From assembly GCA_944381935.1 (NCBI GenBank), contig CALWMN010000008.1:62001-126000 (forward strand): 64,000 nucleotides of DNA, read 5' to 3'. The notes beneath the pieces were generated by a model that worked only from the letters and a program-made list of their open reading frames with translations, had not been told where the DNA came from and made no database searches. Source of the stretch: an uncultured Mediterraneibacter sp. (GTDB lineage: Bacteria; Bacillota; Clostridia; Lachnospirales; Lachnospiraceae). The number at the start of each line of letters is the position of its first letter. Position 1 is the first letter of the stretch. Position numbers and translations under genes: made by a program. Positions 22,126 to 30,091 of this stretch are shown piece by piece.

Positions 22126-23046
22126 ATGGCAGCGAAGAGAAACGGACTTGGAAAAGGATTGGACAGCTTGATCCCAAATAAAAATGAAAAGACATCAAAG
22201 AATCCTGTAAAAGAAAATGAGCAGAAAATTAAATCGGAAGATACCGCACCACAAACAGGAGAAAGAATGGTTAAAATCAATCAGGTAGAACCGAACAGAA
22301 GTCAACCCAGAAAAGATTTCGATGAAGATGCTCTTATGGAACTTGCTGATTCAATAAAACAATTTGGCATATTACAGCCTCTTCTCGTCCAGAAAAAGAA
22401 AGACTATTATGAAATTATAGCTGGAGAAAGAAGATGGAGAGCGGCAAAGCTGGCAGGAATTAAAGAAGTTCCCATTATAGTAAAAGAATATACGGAACAG
22501 GAAATTGTAGAAATTTCTCTTATAGAAAATATACAGAGAGAGAATCTCAATCCAATTGAAGAAGCAATGGCATACAAAAGGCTTCTGGAGGAATTTAACC
22601 TGAAACAGGATGAAGTCGCCGAAAGAGTTTCTAAAAGCAGAACTGCTGTCACAAATTCAATGCGTTTGCTTAAGCTAAGTGATCGAGTACAGCAGATGAT
22701 CATAGATGATATGATCAGTACCGGGCATGCAAGGGCACTTCTTGCAATTGATGATGAGGAACAACAGTTTATACTGGCAAATAAAATATTTGATGAAAAA
22801 CTGAGTGTAAGAGAAACTGAAAAACTTGTTAAAGCATTAAAAAATCCTAAAAAAGAAATAAAAACGCAAAAGATAGAACATACGTTTGTATATGATAATA
22901 TAGAAGAACATCTTAAAAATCTGATAGGGACTAAAGTAAGTGTAAATCCGAAAGCGAATGGAAAAGGAAAAATAGAGATAGAATATTATTCAGAAGATGA
23001 ACTGGAACGGATTTATGATCTGATAATGACAATTCAGACAAGATAA
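22126..23046 (+). CDS. parB: Chromosome partitioning protein ParB (Spo0J)
   Basis: A 306-residue CTPase/DNA-binding clamp. The N-terminus MAAKRNGLGKGLDSLIPN is the ParA-stimulating motif. The CTP-binding core includes GERRWRAAKLAG and ENIQRENLNPIEEA, the helix-turn-helix is KQDEVAERVSKSRTAVTNSMRLLKL, and a C-terminal dimerisation domain follows. Its target sites are the two parS palindromes upstream. No separate Noc is seen in this window. Confidence 0.96.
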   Translation: MAAKRNGLGKGLDSLIPNKNEKTSKNPVKENEQKIKSEDTAPQTGERMVKINQVEPNRSQPRKDFDEDALMELADSIKQFGILQPLLVQKKKDYYEIIAGERRWRAAKLAGIKEVPIIVKEYTEQEIVEISLIENIQRENLNPIEEAMAYKRLLEEFNLKQDEVAERVSKSRTAVTNSMRLLKLSDRVQQMIIDDMISTGHARALLAIDDEEQQFILANKIFDEKLSVRETEKLVKALKNPKKEIKTQKIEHTFVYDNIEEHLKNLIGTKVSVNPKANGKGKIEIEYYSEDELERIYDLIMTIQTR

Positions 23047-23100
23047 AAAAGCAAAGGATAAAAATTTGGGGAGAGAATAAATAAAAAGGAGAGGTAATAA

Positions 23101-23619
23101 ATGAATGAAATACTGGGAGGCTTGGAATATTATCTTTTTTTAGGCATGATTGGCTTACAGATCATTTTGATTATAATGTACATCGTGCTGTATTTTAAAT
23201 ATAACCGTCTACAGAAAAGCTATCATACCTTTATGAGGGGGAGAAACGGAAAAAATCTTGAAAAAAGTATATTCAAGAGATTTGAAAGGCTTGAAGAAAT
23301 AACAGAGCTTGCCGAAGAAAACAGGGAACAGATAAAAAATATATATAAAAAGATGGAGGGACATTACCAGAAAGTCGGGATAGTCAAGTATGATGCATTT
23401 CATGAAATGGGAGGCAACTTAAGCTTTGCACTTACAATGCTGGATGAAAACAATAACGGATGGATATTCAACGCCATGCACAGCAGAGAAGGGTGCTATA
23501 CTTACATCAAAGAAATCATAAAAGGCGAAAGCTATATAGAACTTGCGGAGGAAGAGCGGCAATGCCTTGAAAAAGCAATCTATCAGGAAGAGTACGATAT
23601 AAAAGCTACAAAAGAGTAA
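23101..23619 (+). CDS. DUF4446 family protein with N-terminal membrane anchor
   Basis: A 172-residue protein with one N-terminal transmembrane helix (about residues 10-32) and a charged helical region (KSIFKRFERLEEITELAEENREQIKNI, in part coiled-coil). The family core follows: KVGIVKYDAFHEMGGNLSFALTMLD...GWIFNAMHSREGCYTYIKEI. It commonly lies next to parB or serS in clostridia. Function is unknown. Confidence 0.85.
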   Translation: MNEILGGLEYYLFLGMIGLQIILIIMYIVLYFKYNRLQKSYHTFMRGRNGKNLEKSIFKRFERLEEITELAEENREQIKNIYKKMEGHYQKVGIVKYDAFHEMGGNLSFALTMLDENNNGWIFNAMHSREGCYTYIKEIIKGESYIELAEEERQCLEKAIYQEEYDIKATKE

Positions 23620-23646
23620 ATAATTAAGAATTGAGAGGAAGAGATT

Positions 23647-24933
23647 ATGTTAGATATCAAATTTTTAAGAAACAACCCGGAAATTGTAAAACAAAACATA
23701 AAAAATAAATTTCAGGATGAAAAACTCCCCCTTGTAGATGAAGTTATTGCATTGGATCAGAGAAACAGAGAAATCAAGCAGGAAGTAGAATCACTGCGGG
23801 CGGAAAAAAATAAGACATCGAAACAAATTGGTGCCATGATGGCACAGAAAAAACTGGAAGAAGCGGAGGAGCTTAAGAAAAAAGTAGCAGAGAGTGCAGG
23901 AAGAATTGACAGTCTATCTGAAGAAGAAAAGCAAGTAGAAGAGAAGATAAAAAAAATTATGATGACAATTCCGAATATTATTGATTCATCTGTTCCAATT
24001 GGAAAAGATGACAGTGAGAATGTGGAACTGGAAAGATTTGGCGATCCCGTAGTTCCTGATTTCGAGATTCCATATCATACGGATATCATGGAGTCCTTCA
24101 ATGGGATTGATCTTGACAGCGCCAGGAAGGTTGCCGGTAATGGATTCTATTACCTGATGGGAGATATCGCAAGATTACATTCTGCGGTGATCGCATATGC
24201 GAGAGACTTCATGATCAACAGGGGATTCACATACTGTGTTCCGCCGTTCATGATCCGCAGCAATGTTGTGACAGGAGTAATGAGCTTTGCAGAGATGGAC
24301 GCCATGATGTACAAAATAGAGGGGGAAGACCTGTACCTGATTGGAACGAGTGAACACTCTATGATCGGAAAATTTATCAACACTCAGTTGACTGAGGATG
24401 AGCTTCCCCAGACACTTACAAGCTACTCCCCGTGCTTCAGAAAAGAGAAGGGGGCGCATGGAATCGAAGAGCGCGGTGTATACAGAATACACCAATTTGA
24501 AAAGCAGGAAATGATCGTAGTATGCAAACCGGAGGACAGCATGATGTGGTATGACAAACTCTGGAAAAATACGGTTGATCTTTTCAGAACGATGGACATT
24601 CCGGTAAGAACACTGGAGTGCTGCTCAGGAGATCTTGCAGATTTAAAAGTAAAATCAGTAGACGTAGAAGCCTGGTCTCCGAGACAGAAGAAATATTTCG
24701 AGGTGGGAAGTTGCTCAAACCTTGGCGATGCACAGGCAAGACGGCTTGGTATCCGCATCAAAGGAGAGAAAGGAAATTATTTTGCGCATACGCTGAATAA
24801 TACGGTAGTTGCGCCGCCGAGAATGTTGATTGCATTTTTGGAGAACAATCTTCAGGCGGACGGCACAGTGAAAATACCGGAAAAACTTCAGCCATACATG
24901 GGCGGAAATACAGAAATAAAGACGAATCGGTAA
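23647..24933 (+). CDS. serS: Serine--tRNA ligase
   Basis: A 428-residue class II synthetase. The N-terminal antiparallel coiled coil (about residues 30-105) binds the tRNA variable arm. The catalytic core has GTSEHSMIGKF, motif 2 in CFRKEKGAHGIEERGVYRIHQFEKQEM, and motif 3 in NTVVAPPRMLIAFLENN. Length is standard. A ribosome-binding site, GAGAGGAAGAG, precedes the ATG; no T-box is seen in the 27-base gap. Confidence 0.97.
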   Translation: MLDIKFLRNNPEIVKQNIKNKFQDEKLPLVDEVIALDQRNREIKQEVESLRAEKNKTSKQIGAMMAQKKLEEAEELKKKVAESAGRIDSLSEEEKQVEEKIKKIMMTIPNIIDSSVPIGKDDSENVELERFGDPVVPDFEIPYHTDIMESFNGIDLDSARKVAGNGFYYLMGDIARLHSAVIAYARDFMINRGFTYCVPPFMIRSNVVTGVMSFAEMDAMMYKIEGEDLYLIGTSEHSMIGKFINTQLTEDELPQTLTSYSPCFRKEKGAHGIEERGVYRIHQFEKQEMIVVCKPEDSMMWYDKLWKNTVDLFRTMDIPVRTLECCSGDLADLKVKSVDVEAWSPRQKKYFEVGSCSNLGDAQARRLGIRIKGEKGNYFAHTLNNTVVAPPRMLIAFLENNLQADGTVKIPEKLQPYMGGNTEIKTNR

Positions 24934-24953
24934 CAGGGGAAAACAGGAGGAAA

Positions 24954-25829
24954 ATGCATCAATATTTAAAAGCAATCGGGTTTGATAATATCCGTACAAG
25001 AAAAGATTTAAAAGAATTGCTCAATGAAATCGAGAATGAGTATTCCCATCAGACGACCGTCTCCTACAAACCGGGCGAAGATTTCTGCGAATTTCAGAAA
25101 GAATATGGGCAGTGCATCGGGATCACTGTATGCGGGGAAATGGATGAGGATGACAAATTTGACGCCGCATATTATTTCCCATATTTTGAAGGGAGCGGCA
25201 TCACAACATATGCTGATGTGACTGTTGAGAGAAAAATAGAAAAAGAGCAGTATGTCGGTTTATGCGAGGACTCTAAGATCGGAATAAGCCTTATCTTCAC
25301 CCTGCAGAACGGACTGGAATACATGAGAGAAAAAAGTGCAGGATTTCTGTCAGGAATGAGAGTATCTGTGACATTTTCCGGTCTGGCCCTTTCTGGAATG
25401 ATACTTCTTCCGGTTCAAAAGGATGAAAAGCAGATAAAAAATGAAAGAGAAGCGTCAGACAACAGGCAGAATCTTCTCAATGCTGCCAGAAGCGGGGACC
25501 AGACAGCAATAGAAACATTAACGTTAGATGATATCGATACCTATTCACAGGTAACGCGCAGGCTGCTCAATGAGGATGTTTTTACAATCGTGGACACGTA
25601 CTTCATGCCTTACGGGGCAGAGTGTGACATGTATTCTATCATGGGAGAAATTCTGGCAGTGAGAATAAGAAAAAATAAAAAAACGGGAACTGTACTCTAC
25701 CAGATGAAGCTTAACGTCAATGAACTTAAGTTTGATATCTGCGTGCCGGCTGATTCTGTAATGGGAGAACCTGAGATCGGGCGGAGATTCAAAGGTACAA
25801 TCTGGCTCCAGGGATACATTAATTTTTAG
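24954..25829 (+). CDS. DUF3881 family protein
   Basis: A 291-residue protein beginning MHQYLKAIGFDNIRTRKDL, a pattern of the DUF3881 family found mainly in Lachnospiraceae. It has no membrane segments or catalytic motifs that I recognise. The central part YVGLCEDSKIGISLIFTLQNGLEYM and the C-terminal EMLAV-like strands look like a soluble alpha/beta protein. It starts 21 bases after serS, with CAGGAGG before the ATG, and is likely co-transcribed with it. Confidence 0.85.
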   Translation: MHQYLKAIGFDNIRTRKDLKELLNEIENEYSHQTTVSYKPGEDFCEFQKEYGQCIGITVCGEMDEDDKFDAAYYFPYFEGSGITTYADVTVERKIEKEQYVGLCEDSKIGISLIFTLQNGLEYMREKSAGFLSGMRVSVTFSGLALSGMILLPVQKDEKQIKNEREASDNRQNLLNAARSGDQTAIETLTLDDIDTYSQVTRRLLNEDVFTIVDTYFMPYGAECDMYSIMGEILAVRIRKNKKTGTVLYQMKLNVNELKFDICVPADSVMGEPEIGRRFKGTIWLQGYINF

Positions 25830-25836
25830 AAAAGTA

Positions 25837-25865
25837 TTGTGAATTTTAATAAAATATGGTATATT
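25837..25865 (+). promoter_or_regulatory. Promoter for tRNA-Arg
   Basis: TTGTGA (25837-25842), 17 bases, TATATT (25860-25865). Between it and the tRNA is a perfect hairpin, TGCGTCC-GAAAA-GGACGCA (about 25872-25890), which would be in the primary transcript and could guide 5' processing. Confidence 0.55.
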
Positions 25866-25897
25866 GTTAAATGCGTCCGAAAAGGACGCACTAATAT

Positions 25898-25971
25898 GTC
25901 GCTATAGCTCAGCAGGATAGAGCGACCGCCTCCTAAGCGGTAGGTCGGAGGTTCGAATCCTCTTAGCGACG
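25898..25971 (+). tRNA. tRNA-Arg (anticodon CCU)
   Basis: A complete cloverleaf of 74 bases. Acceptor GTCGCTA pairs with TAGCGAC. The D-arm includes AGCTCAGCAGGATAGAGC, the anticodon stem CCGC/GCGG encloses loop CTCCTAA with anticodon CCT, and the T-arm is GGAGGTTCGAATCCTC with one edge mismatch. CCA is not encoded. It reads AGG codons. Confidence 0.95.
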
Positions 25972-25977
25972 GGTGAA

Positions 25978-26023
25978 ATGCCGAAAGCTTTGAATGAATC
26001 AGGGTTTTCGGCATTTTTATTTT
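25978..26023 (+). terminator. Terminator after tRNA-Arg
   Basis: ATGCCGAAA pairs with TTTCGGCAT (one extra T), followed by TTTTTATTTT. It is a clear intrinsic terminator. Confidence 0.85.
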
Positions 26024-26069
26024 ATTGCAAAGGGATATATTGAGGGTGTCAATGCATTAGAAGATATTC

Positions 26070-27434
26070 GATAACGTATAATTAATTTCGCAAAATCAAT
26101 TTCATAAAAATAGACATGGCCTATAGCCGTTTGATAAAATTAAGTCACCACAACCAAATCTATCAAAGGAGGCTATAAAACCATGTGTGATAAGATTATA
26201 CAGCTAAATGAGGACTTAATAAAGCACGATTTAAATGATCTTGTCCGTAACAGTGTCGAAGAAACTTTAAACGCCCTGTTGGATAAGGAAGCCGACGAAT
26301 TAGTCAACGCTGAAAAGTATGAGCGTTCCTCTGACTGCCAGGGATACCGTTCCGGCCATTATAAGCGGAATCTCCACACTACCGCAGGCGAAGCCGAACT
26401 GAAGGTACCGAAACTGAAAGGGGTTCCTTTCGGGACTGCCATTATCGAAAGATACCGTCGCAGAGAATCGTCCGTGGAAGAAGCTCTTATTGAGATGTAT
26501 CTGGCCGGTGTTTCTGTTCGACGTGTGGAGGATATCACCGAAGCCTTATGGGGAACAAAAGCATCCCCCGGAACCATCAGCAATCTGAATAAAAAGGCAT
26601 ATGAACATATCGAAACCTGGCGTACCCGTCCGCTTTCCGGGGACTATCCCTATGTTTACGTAGATGGTGTTTACCTGAAACGCAGCTGGGGCGGTGAGAT
26701 CCAGAACGTTTCTATTCTCGTTGCCATTGGTGTCAGTCAGGATGGCTGCCGGGAGATCCTTGGCGCCGCTGAAGGAATGAAAGAGGACCGTGAAAGCTGG
26801 CGTTCTTTCTTCGTATGGCTGAAAGAACGCGGGCTTACTGGTGTACGTTTAATCATCGGCGATAAGAATCCCGGCATGCTTGGAACCATTCCGGAAGTCT
26901 TTCCGGATGCCAGGTATCAGCGCTGCACGGTTCATTTTTACAGAAATATTTTTTCTGTTACACCCCGTAACAAGATGAAAACGGTAGCGCTTATGCTTAA
27001 GGCGATCCATGCACAGGAAAGCAGGGAAGCAGCCAGGGAAAAAGCCATCAAGGCAGCTGGGAAACTCCGTACTATGAAGCTTGCCAAAGCTGCCAGAAAG
27101 GTGGAGGACGGAATTGAAGAAACCTTGACCCATATGGATTTTCCTACGCAGCATTGGACCCGGATCCGAACCAATAACGCGATTGAGCGTCTCAACCGTG
27201 AGATTAAACGCCGTATAAAAGCGATCGGTGCTTTTCCTGACGGGCAGAGCGCCCTGATGCTCGTATGTGCCAGGCTGCGCCATGTAGCGGCAACCAGCTG
27301 GGGAGCCAGACGCTATATGAATATGGACCATCTTTTCAAACCAGAAGAGGACCAGCTGTCTGATATCATAGCCGGCTGACTACCGGTTGTCAAACGGCAG
27401 GATTTTAATTTTGCGAAAAACTATTGACACTATC
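26070..27434 (+). mobile_element. IS256-family insertion sequence
   Basis: One transposase gene is flanked by imperfect inverted repeats. An 11-base core TTTCGCAAAAT at 26086-26096 is exactly inverted at 27408-27418, and GATA/TATC lie at equal distances outside it (26070 and 27434). That sets the approximate ends. I do not see a clear 8-9 base target duplication, so the ends or their age are uncertain. A stray GTGTCAAT at 26046 mirrors ATTGACAC at 27423. It lies just past the terminator of tRNA-Arg. Confidence 0.8.
26183..27379 (+). CDS. IS256-family (Mutator-like) transposase
   Basis: A 398-residue, apparently intact DDE transposase. The first acid is in YVYVDGVYLKRSW, the second in RLIIGDKNPGMLG with the downstream Cys-His pair RYQRCTVHFYRNI, and the Glu is in RTNNAIERLNREIKRR. 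A strong GGAGG precedes the ATG. Its base composition is richer in G+C than the AT-rich flanks, which fits a recent arrival. Related copies elsewhere in the genome are likely but not visible here. Confidence 0.95.
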   Translation: MCDKIIQLNEDLIKHDLNDLVRNSVEETLNALLDKEADELVNAEKYERSSDCQGYRSGHYKRNLHTTAGEAELKVPKLKGVPFGTAIIERYRRRESSVEEALIEMYLAGVSVRRVEDITEALWGTKASPGTISNLNKKAYEHIETWRTRPLSGDYPYVYVDGVYLKRSWGGEIQNVSILVAIGVSQDGCREILGAAEGMKEDRESWRSFFVWLKERGLTGVRLIIGDKNPGMLGTIPEVFPDARYQRCTVHFYRNIFSVTPRNKMKTVALMLKAIHAQESREAAREKAIKAAGKLRTMKLAKAARKVEDGIEETLTHMDFPTQHWTRIRTNNAIERLNREIKRRIKAIGAFPDGQSALMLVCARLRHVAATSWGARRYMNMDHLFKPEEDQLSDIIAG

Positions 27435-27518
27435 AACAGATGAAATTAATAGTGTGGGATGAGAATACAGCATCGTAAAATGTGAACAATCAACATCCTA
27501 CCCAAAAAACAGGCAAAA

Positions 27519-27548
27519 CCGCCGCTATGGTACTACACCATGCGGCGG
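27519..27548 (-). terminator. Terminator of the MerR/GPP34 operon
   Basis: CCGCCGC-T-ATGGT pairs with ACCAT-GCGGCGG over a five-base loop. On the minus strand it runs into TTTTGCCTGTTTTTT. It lies about 30 bases after the MerR stop. Confidence 0.75.
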
Positions 27549-27579
27549 CATACATAAGTTAAGTAAGTTTTGAAAGAAA

Positions 27580-27837
27580 TTATTCTTTTAAGATTGTTTT
27601 AATTTCGGGTATAGATTTCCCCTCTTGTCGCAAATCCCTAATTCTCTGGATCTGCGCTACACTCTGCTCTCGCTTATAGCGTCGTGTTAAATTTTCCTCT
27701 GCCTGTTCAAAGGGCAACATTCCTTCTTCTGTATAATATTTTAATGTGCTGTATCGCACATTTGTAAGTCTAACTAATTCGCCAATTGTTACATATTCAG
27801 AATTTTCAATAACCTCCATACTTCTTTGTCTTGACAT
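27580..27837 (-). CDS. Small MerR-type regulator
   Basis: An 85-residue protein with a MerR winged helix-turn-helix: YVTIGELVRLTNVRYSTLKYYTEEGMLPFEQAEENLTRRYKREQSVAQIQRIRDL. It ends shortly after this domain, without the long dimerisation helix or an effector domain. The ATG at 27837 is chosen because AACGGGG lies about ten bases upstream inside the GPP34 gene; a TTG at 27846 is less likely. It begins next to the GPP34 stop, so the two are translationally coupled. It may regulate its own operon (inference). Confidence 0.8.
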   Translation of the reverse strand: MSRQRSMEVIENSEYVTIGELVRLTNVRYSTLKYYTEEGMLPFEQAEENLTRRYKREQSVAQIQRIRDLRQEGKSIPEIKTILKE

Positions 27838-27838
27838 A

Positions 27839-28513
27839 TCAATCAACCCCGTTAAGTGTTGAGAATATTGTAGGAATAATTACAGCCATATACAATGATT
27901 CAATATATTGGACCATTTCTTTTGCAAGCGTTCCAGCTTCGCTCTTTTTGATTGCTTCTATCTTGTTTTTTAATTCTTTCTGCTCATACTTTGAAAAATA
28001 ATCTTTCAAATTTCCTACCTTGTCCATGAGTGCTGTCAGTACAATAACATCTTCTGATATTTCGCCGTCTTCTAATAACTCTGCACGTATTTTTTCAATA
28101 ATCCCTGTAACAATATCTTTTTTGGGAACGTAGCTGTATTTATTGCTTAAAAGTCCAGCTTTAACAGGCTCTACAACACCGGCTTCCTGCAAGCTTGCCA
28201 TCAGCGCATCTTCAAGTTCGTACAACTTTTTATTTGTAAAAGCAACCGTATAAGCTTCTATTACCTTTGCTATTTTCATAGGTTTGCCCTGATTTATCAC
28301 ATTGTAAAGCGGCTTTAGATATGTCATGCCTTCTGGCAGTTCAGCGCAAACACTAACCATTTTCTCATTTATAGAAATACATTTTTCTAAATCCATTTCC
28401 AGCAGACCGCTGACAACCAGACACGCAACAGCTTTTTGATTATAGCTTGATATAGTGCCTTTTCCGTTTACTGTGCAAATCATGTATTCCTGTGTAATTG
28501 ATAAATCTTTCAT
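27839..28513 (-). CDS. GPP34 (GOLPH3-like) family protein
   Basis: A 224-residue, mostly helical protein. The pattern LSITQEYMICTVNGKG...AVACLVVSGLLEMDLE, then ELEDALMASLQEAGVVEP, KYSYVPKKDIVTGIIEKIR and DVIVLTALMDKVGNLKDYFS follows the GPP34 family. In eukaryotes this fold binds phosphatidylinositol-4-phosphate on Golgi membranes; bacterial members are of unknown function. It is first in a two-gene operon with the MerR gene. TTGACA (28592-28587) upstream is a -35 candidate without a good -10. Confidence 0.75.
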   Translation of the reverse strand: MKDLSITQEYMICTVNGKGTISSYNQKAVACLVVSGLLEMDLEKCISINEKMVSVCAELPEGMTYLKPLYNVINQGKPMKIAKVIEAYTVAFTNKKLYELEDALMASLQEAGVVEPVKAGLLSNKYSYVPKKDIVTGIIEKIRAELLEDGEISEDVIVLTALMDKVGNLKDYFSKYEQKELKNKIEAIKKSEAGTLAKEMVQYIESLYMAVIIPTIFSTLNGVD

Positions 28514-28776
28514 TTTGTCGTTCTCCTTATTACTTATCAGTTACTACCTATTACTTATGATATAACAATAACACGATTTATAGATTTGTCAATAACTTTT
28601 TATAAAATCGAAAAATTATTTTCATTAAGAAAAGCAGTAGGAAATCTCCTTATGAACAAATCAGCTAAAGATAATTGTGACCCATGATAAAGCAATTAAT
28701 ATACATGTCATTTGTATTGTACAGCTAATCCTTTAAATTTATTTCAGAAGAAATAAAGAGTAAAGGAGCAAGGGCA
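28514..28776. other. AT-rich gap upstream of the GPP34 operon and the 33-residue ORF
   Basis: This divergent spacer is very AT-rich. A short direct repeat (TATTACTTAT, about 28526 and 28548) lies in the leader of the minus-strand operon. No RNA gene or terminator was recognised. Confidence 0.4.
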
Positions 28777-28878
28777 ATGAAAGGATACAATACAGAAAAC
28801 GGTTATATGGGATATGTAGACGGAGAGTACAGGCTTTTTGCCAGCGAAGCGGATTATCTGGAATGGATGAGGGATTGA
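28777..28878 (+). CDS. Small protein of 33 residues
   Basis: The ATG at 28777 is preceded by AAAGGAG at 28762-28768. The product starts MKGYNTENGYMGYVDGEY and continues RLFASEADYLEWMRD: acidic, aromatic-rich, with no signal or membrane segment. The sequence looks protein-like and resembles short proteins I recall from Lachnospiraceae, but I cannot confirm it. It ends 88 bases before the WYL regulator gene. Confidence 0.6.
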   Translation: MKGYNTENGYMGYVDGEYRLFASEADYLEWMRD

Positions 28879-28966
28879 ATCAGGTCCTGGTAAGTGCCAT
28901 AAATCTTCCATCTGTGGTATACTGGATTAGACTGTAACAGATACCTGAACAGAAAGGAAGAGCGAC

Positions 28967-29971
28967 ATGCCAAGGGGAACAAACCAGAAATTCAAACTCT
29001 GCCGTCTGGCGCAGATTATGCTGGAGAGAACGGACGAGGACCATTATATTACCATGCCGGAAATCATGTCTGCGTTGGGAGAATACGATATAACCGCGGA
29101 GCGAAGGAGCATATATCAAGACCTTCGGGATCTTGAGGCTCTGGGAATAGAGGTAGAAGGCGAGCCGGCCGGGAACCGCTATCATTACCATGTGATAAGC
29201 CGTCCCTTTGAGCTGCCGGAACTGAAACTTCTGGTAGATGCGATCCAGTCGTCGAAATTTATTACAGAACGCAAGACAAATGAACTGATCAAAAAGCTGG
29301 AACGGCTGCTCAGCAAATATGATGCGATGAAGCTGCAGCGACAGGTATATGTATCCGGCAGGATCAAAACAATGAATGAAAGTATTTATTACACGGTAGA
29401 TGCAATCCATAATGCAATTTCAGAAAACAAGAAAATCAGGTTCCAGTATTTCCAGTGGAATATCAAAAAAGAGATGGAACTGCGGCATAACGGGGCATAT
29501 TATCAGATCAGCCCCTGGGGACTCTCATGGGATAATGAGAATTATTATCTGGTAGGATATGATTCCGGGGCGGAACAGATCAGGCATTACCGTGTGGATA
29601 AGATGCTCCACATCCAGATGACAGAGGAAGAGAGGGAGGGGAAAAGATTCTTCAAAAAGCTGGACATGGCGGAGTATTCCAGGAAAAGCTTTGGAATGTT
29701 CGGGGGAGAGGAGCAGGGAGTAAAGCTTTTGGTCGAAAACCGCCTGGCAGGGGTGATAATTGACAGATTTGGAAAAGACATAATGATGATACCGGCAGAC
29801 AAAGAGAATTTTACGGTAAAGGTGGATGTCAGGGTCAGCAGACAGTTCCTGGGATGGATTTTTTCTCTTGGAGAAGGAGTGAAGATCATCTCCCCGGCTG
29901 AGGTAGTGGAACAGATGCAGGAGGAAATCAGGCGCCTGACCAGACAGTATGGGTTAGAAAAAAATGGTTGA
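28967..29971 (+). CDS. WYL-domain transcriptional regulator
   Basis: A 334-residue protein. The N-terminal winged helix spans about residues 8-60, with ITAERRSIYQDLRDLEALGIEVEGE. The middle contains a WYL domain (IRFQYFQWNIKKE...ISPWGLSWDNENYYLVGYD). A C-terminal WCX extension covers about 220-325. This architecture senses ligands such as nucleotides in several families, but the ligand here is unknown. GAAAGGAAGAG precedes the ATG. It is followed after a short gap by the phosphohexomutase gene, which has its own promoter. Confidence 0.9.
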   Translation: MPRGTNQKFKLCRLAQIMLERTDEDHYITMPEIMSALGEYDITAERRSIYQDLRDLEALGIEVEGEPAGNRYHYHVISRPFELPELKLLVDAIQSSKFITERKTNELIKKLERLLSKYDAMKLQRQVYVSGRIKTMNESIYYTVDAIHNAISENKKIRFQYFQWNIKKEMELRHNGAYYQISPWGLSWDNENYYLVGYDSGAEQIRHYRVDKMLHIQMTEEEREGKRFFKKLDMAEYSRKSFGMFGGEEQGVKLLVENRLAGVIIDRFGKDIMMIPADKENFTVKVDVRVSRQFLGWIFSLGEGVKIISPAEVVEQMQEEIRRLTRQYGLEKNG

Positions 29972-30001
29972 AAAACTACTGAAAAACTCATCTGTGAATG
30001 A

Positions 30002-30030
30002 TTGCCGTTCCGCTTCAAACATGTTATAGT
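30002..30030 (+). promoter_or_regulatory. Promoter of the phosphohexomutase gene
   Basis: TTGCCG (30002-30007), 17 bases, TATAGT (30025-30030), about 55 bases before the ATG at 30092. Confidence 0.6.
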
Positions 30031-30091
30031 AACGGTAAGTGTTGTAATTTCACACAAAGAATCTATAAAGAAAGCAATAGGGGTGATAAAC

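Noticed and set aside
25898-25971. tRNA-Arg as an attachment site for an integrated island
   Set aside because: I found no direct copy of the tRNA 3' end downstream, and the next genes are an IS and a small operon without an intact integrase.
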